In this document: one piece after another, positions 23,425 through 35,008 of the stretch
Numbering within the stretch: the first letter of the stretch is position 1
Layout: every line of letters starts with the position of its first letter
Assembly: GCA_029204225.1 (NCBI GenBank)
Contig: MU833053.1
Coordinates: forward strand, 1-61,914
Source of the DNA: Diphasiastrum complanatum
Lineage: Eukaryota > Streptophyta > Lycopodiopsida > Lycopodiales > Lycopodiaceae
DNA: 61,914 nucleotides
Reading direction: 5' to 3'
Translations under genes and position numbers: made by a program
The notes under the pieces: model-generated
What the model was told of the DNA's origin: nothing
The model's input: only the letters and a program-made list of their open reading frames with translations
Database searches by the model: none

Positions 23425-24670
23425 TGTTGTAAAGCTACCTTTACAAGCTTTACTTGCGGCGCCATCGGCGCCAGCTATGTCCCCGACGCTAGCAGCGCCA
23501 CTGCTGCTCCCGGCGCCAACGGCGCCGGCGCCGCTCCCGGCGCCACTGTGACCAGAATCCAGCCGGTGCCAAGTTCCTATGGCTGAAAATCTTTGATCGG
23601 TTCTAGCGAAGTCCAGAGAGCTCAGATCGATGTGCAATCACCTCACACGATCTAGGCATGATTAAAGGAAGCCTGGGGATCAATAAAATCTAGAGAGAGA
23701 AAATGACTTTCTAGAAAGAGAAAATCCTAGAGAGAGAAAAACGTGCTTTACCAGCTTGGGTAGAGTGCTTGGTATGAGGGGGGGTGCCGAATCACACCAA
23801 TACTATAGGGGAGTGCGGGTTGCGACTCAGGGCGAGCTCCAACCAAGTCTCAGCCTCCCTTGCTGGAATGTTGTCATGGCTCTCGCCTTGGCATGCTAGC
23901 GCCCCGGAGACTAGGGTCGATCACACACTTGAAATGTAACCTTCTCAGATTTATCAATAAAGTGGGATTTTCCTCAAACTGACTCTGATTACCTTCTGGG
24001 TTTCAGTGTTCGGTAAAAGCGCCAGTTGTAAGGCCGCTTTCAAAATTTTTAACTTGGCACATAGCTGAGGGTCGTATCCCGGGACGCCAGCAGTATGCCG
24101 TCGGGACCATTCGGTCCGTGGCGCCAGCGGTATGCTGTCGGGACCATTTGGTCCAAGAACTGGTTGTTTCCATATCTGTCGCGGCTTGTGGTTCTGAGTG
24201 TTCCTTGCATGAATGTGAATGGGTTAAGCTCTTGGGGAACGGGCTCTAACCTGTCGGCTGAGTTGGATGGCTTGCTTGGGTGGATGTTACCTGTTTATGG
24301 CTGTCCAGTCTGGCGTGGCGCCAGGTTGGCTTCCAGCGCTCGTGACGAAGCTTTCAGTTGGTTAAGTATGATGTAAGTCAGACCGCTTGCTTGGAATGGA
24401 TGTTACTCGTTTGTAACGAAGCTTCGAGTTGGTTAAGTTTGATGTATGTCGGGCGGCTTGCTTGGAGGGAAGTCACCCACGTCGGGACCCCCGATCTGGC
24501 ATGGCGCCAGGTTGGATCTCAATGTTGGTTTTTCGGAACTTCAAGTTGGTTAAGTCTGATCGTTGTTGGCGAGTTGGCTGCTTGTATGTCAAGTGGGTTT
24601 GGATGGCAAGAGTTGAAGGCTGGGAAGCTAAGTCGTGGTTCCCGGCTCCCTTTGGGATGCCTGCGCTACA
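23425..24670 (+). repeat. 3' LTR of copy A, 1246 bp
   Basis: TGTTGTAAAG to GCGCTACA, immediately followed by the right target duplication GCCTC. Confidence 0.93.
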
Positions 24671-24675
24671 GCCTC

Positions 24676-25020
24676 CCCATCGATGCCAATGTCCAAAACT
24701 GGCCCCCTACTGTAATGCCAATCTGTACTCCCAAAGGAGCACACCATAAAGTCCTCGCCATCAGTATCCCCTGCAGTAGATCGCTAGCAAAACACCCATC
24801 ATAGTGTTTGCCCTCCTATCACACCCAATCGTGTGATCTCCATTAGCTCTCCAACCTAGAGCTGGCTCTCAAAGCTTCACGCTTTGTCCATTTGTGTTTG
24901 CAACTTCCTGATTCCATCATGAATCACCCTTGTAAGTCATGTCCATGCCAATGACTCAAGTCCAATATGAAATAGCTGCCCCCTGATGATCATCCCATGT
25001 CATCCTACAGTGCTATCCCT
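24676..25020. other. Host sequence between copies A and B
   Basis: A spacer of about 345 bp with no recognised gene. It resembles the pyrimidine-rich host sequence at 17-18 kb. Confidence 0.4.
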
Positions 25021-25025
25021 ACCAG

Positions 25026-26270
25026 TGTAGCGCAGGCATCCCAAAGGGAGCCGGGAACCACGACTTAGCTTCCCAGCCTTCAACTCTTGCCATCCAAACC
25101 CACTTGACATACAAGCAGCCAACTCGCCAACAACGATCAGACTTAACCAACTTGAAGTTCCGAAAACCAACATTGAGATCCAACCTGGCGCCTTGCCAGA
25201 TCGGGGGTCCCGACGTGGGTGACTTCCCTCCAAGCAAGCCGCCCGACATACATCAAACTTAACCAACTCGAAGCTTCGTTACAAACGAGTAACATCCATT
25301 CCAAGCAAGCGGTCTGACTTACATCAGACTTAACCAACTGAAAGCTTCGTCACGAGCGCTGGAAGCCAACCTGGCGCCACGCCAGACTGGACAGCCATAA
25401 ACAGGTAACATCCACCCAAGCAAGCCATCCAACTCAGCCGACAGGTTAGAGCCCGTTCCCCAAGAGCTTAACCCATTCACGTTCATGCAAGGAACACTCA
25501 GAACCACAAGCCGCGACAGATATGGAAACAACCAGTTCTTGGACCAAATGGTCCCGACAGCATACCGCTGGCGCCACGGACCGAATGGTCCCGACGGCAT
25601 ACCGCTGGCGTCCCGGGATACGACCCTCAGCTATGTGCCAAGTTAAAAATTTTGAAAGCGGCCTTACAACTGGCGCTTTTACCGAACACTGAAACCCAGA
25701 AGGTAATCAGAGTCAGTTTGAGGAAAATCCCACTTTATTGATAAATCTGAGAAGGTTACATTTCAAGTGTGTGATCGACCCTAGTCTCCGGGGCGCTAGC
25801 ATGCCAAGGCGAGAGCCATGACAACATTCCAGCAAGGGAGGCTGAGACTTGGTTGGAGCTCGCCCTGAGTCGCAACCCGCACTCCCCTATAGTATTGGTG
25901 TGATTCGGCACCCCCCCTCATACCAAGCACTCTACCCAAGCTGGTAAAGCACGTTTTTCTCTCTCTAGGATTTTCTCTTTCTAGAAAGTCATTTTCTCTC
26001 TCTAGATTTTATTGATCCCCAGGCTTCCTTTAATCATGCCTAGATCGTGTGAGGTGATTGCACATCGATCTGAGCTCTCTGGACTTCGCTAGAACCGATC
26101 AAAGATTTTCAGCCATAGGAACTTGGCACCGGCTGGATTCTGGTCACAGTGGCGCCGGGAGCGGCGCCGGCGCCGTTGGCGCCGGGAGCAGCAGTGGCGC
26201 TGCTGGCGCCGGGGACATAGCTGGCGCCGATGGCGCCGCAAGTAAAGCTTGTAAAGGTAGCTTTACAACA
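25026..26270 (-). repeat. 3' LTR of copy B, 1245 bp
   Basis: On plus it runs TGTAGCGCAGG to TTTACAACA. It faces the 3' LTR of copy A across a short spacer. Confidence 0.93.
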
Positions 26271-27615
26271 TCCACTCCACCTTTATAAAATCTGATGTCC
26301 TCATCAGATGTCAGATTAAAGTAAAGGTGTCTCCCAATTAAAATGACTATACATTTAAGCTACTAGGCACAGTACTCAATTTACTGGCCACTTTTTATTA
26401 ACATTGAAGCTGGCACACCACAAGTCGGAGGCTCAGCTCTTTGTACTGAAAAATTACATAACTTGAAAATATATCTTTGTCTGGGAAAAGCGTAGATTTG
26501 ATATCGCTTTCGTAAAACCCGAGAACCTTATTAACTGGTGACAGAGGCCTTTCTTTGAAATGTTCGCCCCTGTCGCTTCTGACTTTCGACTTTGGAACTC
26601 CTTTGAGCTCCTGATTTGTCCTTGATGCACTTTGTGTTGAGCTCCCTGAGCTCCAGGTTTGTTCAGTTCCGCACAGGTATCAAGGCTCCCTGAGCCGAAG
26701 GATTTATCGTTTGATTGCCCACTTTATGGTCCACTCCGTGCCTTGTTGCTTCTGCACCTTGATTTCTCTCCTTGTCCAAGCCTGATCTTGATACTTTTCC
26801 ATCTTGGCTCTTTAAGGTAGGCAAAGATTGATTACTCCGCAATGCACCTCTCACTTAGCTTGAAGTAGCTCTTTGAATCAGCCCAAATGTAACCATTGAC
26901 CTCGTGGAAAGCCAAAGGGTCGCACCAGTTTGATCCGCATCCGAACTATCTCTTCGCGTTTGTTTGAAGCACCATGTCCGTCGCGCAAAACTTGACTTTC
27001 ACAATTCCATCACTGGTTAGTTGTCTCACAGTCAAAACAAGAAGTGTACATCGAGCTTGGCTTCAAGTAGCTCTCTTTGAATCAGAAACATGCACCCAGA
27101 GTTTGCACTAATCCGATCTCAACGCGAACTGTCCCTTAGCGTCAGTTCGAAATACCAAGTCTCTCATGCAAGACTCAACTTTCACAGTTCCTTCATTGAT
27201 CAGCTGCCTTACACGTAACACAAGCCAGCGTACTCATATGTTTCCTCATCATTGCTGGTCCAGAGAAAGCCTATAACAAACTTTCCTTTCCACAACAAAA
27301 ACTTGTCCACTTATTAGGTCCAAAGTTCGCCAGTCTCCTCGTGTGAGTATGGCTAGGTCACCTTAAATTTGCCCCCATTTTGATCAACTTTAATTCAAAA
27401 TTTGCCCCAAGAGAGAGGTGTGTGTGATAGTTCCCCTCCACTTAATAAATCAGCTGATCGGACTTTAGAGTAGAGTTCTTCGGACAAAAAGCCTTTCCAA
27501 CACTTTGCTTCCCATCGGCTAGGATTATGGCTCGATCCAACTTGTTGCCAATCTCTGAAGAGGATCCTAGTCTTTTCCCCTTTGAGGAAAAACCCAACTG
27601 ATACTGGATATCACC

Positions 27616-28110
27616 CATGCTCAGTGAGTTTCAGTTCCGAAGGTGGCCGTCCCAAAATGAAGACCAACTACTATAGAAGATCTCCCCTGAAATTGCCCTT
27701 TCCAACTTTTGACTTCCTGCTTGCGTCTGGTGGGTGTTGTCGCAAATGAAACTAACCCAAGAAACAGGCTAGTCATCCATCCTTTGCAAACATTGAGTCA
27801 TTTCGTTGTCGTTCACGTGCGAGTACTTGAACTGCAAATCCGCCGCACTGATTCTGGATATCGCCCATGCTCAGTGAGTTTCAGTTCCGAAGGTGGCCGT
27901 CCCAAAATGAAGACCAACTGCTCCATAGAAGATCTCCCCTGAAATGGCCCTTTCCAACTTTTTGACTTCCTGCTGGCGTCTGGTGGGCGTTGTCGCAAAT
28001 GAAACTAACCCAAGAAACAGGCTAGCCATCCATCCTTTGCAAACATTGAGTCGTTTCGTTGTCGTTCACGTGTGAGTACTTGAACTTCAAATCCGCCCCA
28101 CAGATTCTGT
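27616..28110 (-). repeat. 250-bp tandem duplication inside copy B
   Basis: TCAGTGAGTTTCAGTTCCG recurs at 27621 and 27871, followed in both copies by the same order of words over about 240 bp. Copy A has this segment once (about 22010-22240). Divergence between the two units is a few percent. Confidence 0.85.
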
Positions 28111-28843
28111 AGTCCTCTTTGTTTCATGGTATCAGCCTTCAAAAGAAAAGGTTCCTTCTCGAGCCATCAGCTCCTTGTATCATAAGCAATCATGCAAACC
28201 AGGCAAAGCACGAGTACTAAGACTCACCACGAATACGTACAAGTAAGACACTCAGGCAGGTTTACTAACAAGTAACAAAGGCAAGGTCCCCCTTTGAGAT
28301 GGTTCTGCCAACGGACCTTTGCCTGGCCGCGCCCATACAAATCGATCACAGAATCAGCCCACATAGGACACCCCTCCAACTATCCGTGCTTTCACCATTA
28401 AGCAGCACATTGCCTCAGTCACGCCCCACCACTTTTTGGTCGATAGCCCTTATAGCTAAACGATCGGCAGCTATCCCGCACCGGCAGCTAACCACCCGTG
28501 CTTTACACCCGAATTCGAGCAGCATCTCTGTATCAATGGTTAACCCGTACAGTTCGAATATGTCGCCCCGCACCCCACAAGGTACAGACCGTGCTTTCAC
28601 CTCCCTAGGCAGCACTTTGCCTCATCCGTCCTACGTGCAGACAGCGCCAGGCCCGAACCGCGAGAACTGACCGTGCTTACACCTCAAGGGCAGCACTTTG
28701 ACTCATCAAGTCCCCCGTTCTGCCGACCACCCCGACCGTGGACGCACCCGTGCTTACACTGTGGGCAGCACCTTGCACAACAGTTGTCTTGATGAACCCC
28801 AAACCGTGGCCATTTCCGTGAGATCCGCATAGCTGACCGGCCA

Positions 28844-28859
28844 GTCGGCTCTGATACCA
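28844..28859 (-). promoter_or_regulatory. Primer binding site of copy B
   Basis: On minus this is TGGTATCAGAGCCGAC, two bases from the 5' LTR, identical to copy A. Confidence 0.85.
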
Positions 28860-28861
28860 CA

Positions 28862-29946
28862 TGTAGCGCAGGCATCCCAAAGGGAGCCGGGAACCACGAC
28901 TTAGCTTCCCAGCCTTCAACTCTTGCCATCCAAACCCACTTGACATACAAGCAGCCAACTCGCCAACAACGATCAGACTTAACCAACTTGAAGTTCCGAA
29001 AACCAACATTGAGATCCAACCTGGCGCCATGCCAGATCGGGGGTCCCGACGAGGGTGACTTCCCTCCAAGCAAGCCGCCCGACATACATCAAACTTAACC
29101 AACTCGAAGCTTCGTTACAAACGAGTAACATCCATTCCAAGCAAGCGGTCTGACTTACATCAGATTTAACCAACTGAAAGCTTCGTCACGAGCGCTGGAA
29201 GCCAACCTGGCGCCACGCCAGACTGGACAGCCATAAACAGGTAACATCCACCCAAGCAAGCCATCCAACTCAGCCGACAGGTTAGAGCCCGTTCCCCAAG
29301 AGCTTAACCCATTCACGTTCATGCAAGGAACACTCAGAACCACAAGCCGCGACAGATATGGAAACAACCAGTTCTTGGTAATCAGAGTCAGTTTGAGGAA
29401 AATCCCACTTTATTGATAAATCTGAGAAGGTTACATTTCAAGTGTGTGACCGACCCTAGTCTCCGGGGCGCTAGCATGCCAAGGCGAGAGCCATGACAAC
29501 ATTCCAGCAAGGGAGGCTGAGACTTGGTTGGAGCTCGCCCTGAGTCGCAACCCGCACTCCCCTATAGTATTGGTGTGATTCGGCACCCCCCCCTCATACC
29601 AAGCACTCTACCCAAGCTGGTAAAGCACGTTTTTCTCTCTCTAGGATTTTCTCTTTCTAGAAAGTCATTTTCTCTCTCTAGATTTTATTGATCCCCAGGC
29701 TTCCTTTAATCATGCCTAGATCGTGTGAGGTGATTGCACATCGATCTGAGCTCTCTGGACTTCGCTAGAACCGATCAAAGATTTTCAGCCATAGGAACTT
29801 GGCGCCGGCTGGATTCTGGTCACAGTGGCGCCGGGAGCGGCGCCGACGCCGTTGGCTCCGGGAGCAGTAGTGGCGCTGCTGGCGCCGGGGACATAGCTGG
29901 CGTCGATGGCGCCGCAAGTAAAGCTTGTAAAGGTAGCTTTACAACA
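28862..29946 (-). repeat. 5' LTR of copy B, 1085 bp with internal deletion
   Basis: Compared with the 3' LTR, bases equivalent to 25541-25701 are missing; the junction at about 29376-29378 keeps a single GG shared by both edges. Confidence 0.9.
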
Positions 29947-29951
29947 ACCAG

Positions 29952-31480
29952 ATATCCCAATGCCATCACTGATCTTGAAGATCTGAGCATCTGCCCACCT
30001 GTATGCCCCCAAGCTAGCTCGTAGCTGCTCCTGTGAATGGTTCCAAACCACTCCTTGAGAATACAATGAGATGTGAACTCCAAAGCCACCATCAAGTCCC
30101 TCACATAATTGTGCATGCCAATTTCTCTCCAAGTGAACCTGTGAGATCTTCCATGGCCCAAACCAAACAATCTGCACCCTATCATCACTAGAATCTGCAT
30201 CCCTGATGCAATCCTGATATGGCAAATTGACTTGACTTACCCAGAATAGGCAATTGAAGTGTCTCTTTGATGGCAAACCTGATACACTACTGCTCCACAA
30301 CTAAAATGGCTTGATCAAAATTGACTTACCGACCACAAAACCGCAAAATCATCACACTCACCACTCTCCAAGAGCATCCAAAGTGTGATTACTGACCCAT
30401 TCTTGATCCTCTACGCGTCCCACACACAGCTCGTCCAATGCAAGTCCGTTATCTTGCCCAATGGCTTCTAACTAGCACCACCTCGCACTTCCATCACCTG
30501 TGACCGCCAAAATGTGTGCACCTCCAAGCTAGCCCATATTTCCCTCCGAACGAGAAATTTCCAAGCTATGGATGCGTGTGGCAATGCAGCTATCACCTGA
30601 CTTGACAATACCATCGCCGATCATGCCTGTGAGAGCGTTCCCCCAAAACGCCACTTCACGTTGGTTGGTTCGAACCCCAAAAGTTGAACCTGATCACAAG
30701 AATTTTTCACCTGTAACCGGCATACCATGCCTACCTCTCACCTGTGATTGCTTGCCCTCTCAAAATTGTCGCCAATGATGAGTAGTCACGACGCCAAACT
30801 GCACTTCCGTCACCAAAACTAGCTTTCTCCACACAATTCCGCTACCATTCGTCCCATACCGCATTTATCACTTCTAAACACCTTGCTACCCTGTCAGGAG
30901 TAAGTAATAATGATTACGAAGCAATAATGCCTCATTGTGTCGCCCTGTAGCAGGTTTCACCAGCCAAAAATCGCTCCAAATTTGGCTCTACGTACCCTAG
31001 CTTCAAAACTGAGAAAGACTTCTTGGACTTTTGTCAATCTCTTCCTGAGATTTTTCTTGCAGCTACCTGACTCACAGAGGTCGCCCGACCTCAGGCTTTC
31101 TAATGCAATTTACAATTCTCCAATTGATGCGATATTGACTACAAACAAGCCGATTTTCTCATAAATCCGTCAACACCCCACAAAATTGGAAACCGTTTTC
31201 AACCCAATTTGGCCCTGTAATTGCCATGGCTCTCTATCACTGCTCTTTGCATTCTCATGCAAGCCCCGTTGCGTCAAACGACTGTCCGCACAGTGAATTA
31301 TAAAGCCACCATCAATGAGTTCCCCGAAACCACCGAAACTGCAAGTTTCTCCGTGAATTCTCTCCGGAATCCACCTACGACGATTGTTCTGATCTTTCCC
31401 AAAGCTCTGATCGAAGGAACTTTGTTGTCTCCTGCCATCCAGGACTGCCGATACCCCGAAATTTTAACATTGATAATCAT
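29952..31480. other. Host sequence right of copy B; no gene recognised
   Basis: Pyrimidine-rich on plus as at 17-18 kb. A 96-126-residue minus frame extends from here into the LTR but has no recognisable domain and crosses the insertion boundary, so it is an artefact. GGTTCGAACCCC near 30664 resembles a tRNA T-arm but no tRNA can be folded around it. Confidence 0.4.
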
Positions 31481-33480
31481 TACTAAAACTAAAATTGTAA
31501 CGATTTGTCAAGTTTATAATATTTTAATTTTGGATGTGTTTTATAATATTTGCAAAAAAAAATATTGTTAGAAATTTAAAGAAATAACAAGATTTTTTTC
31601 AGGGTGATTTATATATTTTCACAGATCATTTAATCTCGACTATTGTAAAGCAATTTCATTTGCGTGTATTTAATGTTTAAATATTCAATGAACTTACATA
31701 GGTATAAGTAAAGATTTTAAAAAAATTTAAACTTTAAAAAATACTGATTAAAATTTTTATCATAGTTTAAAAAATACTTTTTTCAATAAAAACTTTTAAA
31801 ATTCCAAAAACAGAACCTATAACTTTTGTTTTAAATAAGCAAAAAATATTATTTAGTTATTTTAGTGGTTGTGTATCTAATGATTTTATTTTGAATAGTA
31901 TTATTATTTCATATAAGCTAATTTCAAGTTATTTATGAAAATCTATTGACCAAATTTTTGTAGCTTGAATTATTTTCTTGCAAAATACAACATTTTTTTA
32001 GCATTACAATATATTTACTTGAAGCATTTTAAATTTGGATACTTTTTGAAAAAAATTAAAAAATTTGAAAAAAATGGGTCTCCATGTCATTTCTCTTTTT
32101 TTTTGTCATCATGTTTATTTAGGAAAAATGGAAATATATGCCAAGTGAGTTGTGAAGACCAAGATTGCTAGCAAGAAGTGATAATAATTTTATCAAAATT
32201 GTCAATGGATTACATATTGATCAAAATTGTCAATGCAAACTATGTCTACCTGCTCACAATGGCAAGGCAACACTAATTTATTCAAAGACTTTATGCTTAT
32301 TGATTTGGTTGTCTAAAACTCATTAAGATCTTTTTTTAAGTCGCATTTATCCTAGTTTGATTCATTAAACCCATTTTACACCAATTGTAATGGACACTTG
32401 AATCAAAACAACCTTCAATTATACAATGGACCATATTTATGTAATTGATGTATCCAATAATTGGGTTTTGCTGCCAGGCACTACTTAGGATTTCTTGTTG
32501 AATTTACCACTACTTGCAAATTGTGTCCGATGATTTACTGAGCACAGCCATAAATACAATAGAATTAGGCACTTCACACATCACAATTAAAGCAGAGTGA
32601 ATAGAGTGAAGTGCAAAGTTTCTTTTAACAATCAAAAGGTGATGGAATGAATCATGGAGCCATGAATCAATGGAAAAAGAACAATGTCATTTCTTGAAGC
32701 AAAACATAACACGCACCTTGTTTCTCGGTCTCATTCCATAATTGATATCTTTTGTCCTTAACTTTCTACTACCCGAGTGTCTCATGCATTAATCTCTAAC
32801 ATGCATTGATTAGGCAATCAGACACCCTTTGTTTGGTATAATTTCTAACAAATAAATTTATTGAGTCACACTATAACCTATCAGAATTCAAGAAAGTTCA
32901 AAGAAAGTGAAGGACGACAACAAAATCCTCGGCAACCTCTATTCCAATATCAGGAACATGAGTAAGCCTCTACCCAACTGCTCAAGACTGTGATCTGATA
33001 CCACTAAAACATAGAACACTTGAATAATTAAAATCAAGAAAAATTTACAAAATTTGCACAAAGAAAGCAAGAATTGAATAACTTGCAACAACACTACAAA
33101 GGTGCACAATTTGCAAGAGCATGCGTCTGGAAAAGCCTTATCAAACACCACGACTTGACGGAAAATCGACCAATGTTAGGGTAGAACAAGTCTGAACTCA
33201 GATAGCATTTTAGAAGAAAAGCCCATATGAGACTTACTTTATACTAACTACATTTTGGGACATAATCATCTGTCTTAGTTTCCTATCAGCTCTAAACCAT
33301 TTAATTACACATCAATTAGCCATATTCTCTCTCTAGCCTGCCCTATTCTCTCTCATCAATCGGAGCAGAAATGGCCAAATATCCAAAGCTCCCTGTCTCT
33401 CAATCTCTAGCACAAAGACAATGAAATGAGGGCCAAAAATCTGTTGGGAGGGGTGTTGGGGGGGGGGAAAGGGAAAAAAA
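31481..33480. other. AT-rich sequence, nothing recognised
   Basis: Very AT-rich with homopolymer runs. A primer-site-like string on minus (TGGTATCAGATCAC, near 32992-33005) has no convincing LTR beside it. No coding frame resembles a known protein. Confidence 0.4.
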
Positions 33481-33486
33481 TAAAAG

Positions 33487-33524
33487 TAATTAATTAATTA
33501 ATTAATTAATTGATTGATTAATTA
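33487..33524. repeat. (AATT)n microsatellite
   Basis: Repeated TAAT/TTAA words, partly degenerate, follow a poly-G and poly-A stretch at 33450-33480. Confidence 0.8.
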
Positions 33525-33553
33525 CATGAGCCGTAGCACAGTTCATGCCACGA

Positions 33554-33584
33554 TTCTTGGAACCCACGGTTCCAAGAACCGTGA
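33554..33584. repeat. Two overlapping hairpins
   Basis: TTCTTGGAACC (33554-33564) pairs perfectly with GGTTCCAAGAA (33568-33578). A second perfect stem, CACGGTTC with GAACCGTG (33565-33584), shares bases with the first. Only one can form at a time. Confidence 0.7.
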
Positions 33585-33599
33585 GTTCTATGCCCTAAA

Positions 33600-35000
33600 C
33601 GATCCCTATTTCAGAACCTGTAGATTATCCAAAGTGTAACTCTAGCGCAAATTTTAGACAAATTCTAACTGCCAATAACGATTATCTTGCGAGGCCAATG
33701 GACCAATGCATCACTTTGCCAAGATTGAAGTACCTTCAGAAGAGAATCTTAAAAAAAATTGGAAATGAAAAGATAGACTTCAATTTCTAGAAATTACTGA
33801 ATGCACTACAGATTTTCAACCAAAATCAACCAGCGATCCATCAATCACTCTTGCCACTTGGTAAGGTAGGGGCAGTTCTGAATGATAGCAAATTGATTAC
33901 TTGACTAAGACGTACAAACATTCATTTCACAACAAAGAATTCTCATGCTCTTTAAAAGCAAAGTTTCCCATTGTGCTAACTGTAACAGTTTATCAATAAC
34001 CCCAAAACAGCAACCATAGAGAACTTGGAACAACTGTTGTTGACAACAGTCTCATTTCTCAACCATTGGAGTAATGTCCTTACCCTTCTTATGTAGTGGT
34101 CATATCTTTGCTCCTTGCTGGTTAACAACCAAGTTAGCCTGTTTTGAAATTCTTTCTTCTTTGTTTTTAACTGATCTTCTCTCCTCATGAAGTACTAATT
34201 GTCCTGCTGTCAATTGGCTCCAAGACTGGTGTCTCCTACACAGCTTCATCCTTGAAAATGATGAGAAAGGGCTTGCCATAAAGTGCTCACAAGCATTCAC
34301 AAGGTGGATTATCAAGCAAAGGGTCTTTACACTAGGCTCGTCATAAAGCATTAATGAGTTTCCATGAGTTGGCTTGCCAATTAGTAGCAAAGGCCTTCAT
34401 ATGACAAGACCACAAGCCATGCCCACATACCTTGTTACTAAAGTATTAACTTGAACTTTTCTGTCATAACTACTTGACTTCCAACATCCTTGATTCAAAA
34501 GCACTCACAAATGTTTTCAGAGAAACAGAACATTCTTTGAAATCAAACAATCCATCCACTAGGGATGGCGGAGCTTTGTGCCTCATAAGGTAATTTCAAT
34601 GATAAAAAATTAACTATTTAGTACCCCAACAATGACTCTCAAAATGGGAGGTGAGGTCTCTTCATGCTTCAGAAAATGGTGCAGTTTTTGGGCTTAGATA
34701 ATGTTGTGAGTATGCTGGATATGACTACTTTTAAAATCCCAATCTAGTTTTGTCATCAAAATTTGACTCCGGTTGGACAAAATTTGCATCTGGCATAACA
34801 ACATTCAGTTGTGTATAAGCTGACAGTGGGGCTTCGTAGATAGAAATTGTCAATTCTAACCTAAATCATAGACTAGAAGGGTTGTGAACCAATCTTTCAG
34901 AAATAAAAGCAAATTAAAAGACTGCCAAACTTATTCTTTGTAATGCTTTGAGGAGCAGCATCACACAGTGATGAAAAATACAAGATAAAAGACATGGTCC
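33600..35000. other. Intergenic region downstream of hyccin gene
   Basis: Short minus frames at 33976-34390 overlap but have no recognised domain. The hyccin 3' UTR probably occupies about 34900-35008; AATAAG on minus near 34929-34934 may be its poly(A) signal. Confidence 0.35.
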
Positions 35001-35008
35001 GACCAAGA

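Larger units (their letters stand above)
19632..24670 (+). mobile_element. Full-length non-autonomous LTR retrotransposon, copy A
   Basis: This 5.04-kb element has a 5' LTR at 19632-20850, a Met-tRNA primer site, a 2574-bp internal region, a polypurine tract and a 3' LTR at 23425-24670. A perfect 5-bp target duplication GCCTC flanks it (19627-19631 and 24671-24675). No gag, protease, RT, RNase H or integrase motif appears in any internal frame, so it must use proteins of another element; LARD-type elements are the closest described class, although this internal region is short for them. The internal region holds a tandem array at about 21090-21720. LTRs are nearly identical apart from a 27-bp loss in the 5' LTR, so insertion is fairly recent. 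Confidence 0.92.
25026..29946 (-). mobile_element. Full-length non-autonomous LTR retrotransposon, copy B
   Basis: Same family as copy A, inverted. The 3' LTR is 25026-26270, the polypurine tract 26271-26284, the primer site 28844-28859 and the 5' LTR 28862-29946. A perfect 5-bp target duplication ACCAG lies at 25021-25025 and 29947-29951. The internal region again has no coding domain. Differences from copy A: the 112/120-bp array is reduced to about one unit, a 250-bp segment is tandemly duplicated (27616-28110), about 100 bp near 27380-27540 has no counterpart I could place in A, and the 5' LTR lacks 161 bp. Confidence 0.92.

Noticed and set aside
28120-28140. TGGTATCAG-type primer site inside copy B (plus strand)
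   Set aside because: It lies mid-element, far from an LTR edge and in the wrong orientation; the true primer site is at 28844-28859.
19632-29946. Copies A and B as halves of one inverted duplication
   Set aside because: Each has its own perfect target duplication (GCCTC and ACCAG) and internal differences, so two separate insertions explain them better.
30660-30680. T-arm-like GGTTCGAACCCC
   Set aside because: No acceptor stem, D-arm or anticodon arm can be built around it.
32991-33006. Primer-site-like TGGTATCAGATCAC on minus
   Set aside because: No LTR terminus is next to it and no internal domain follows.
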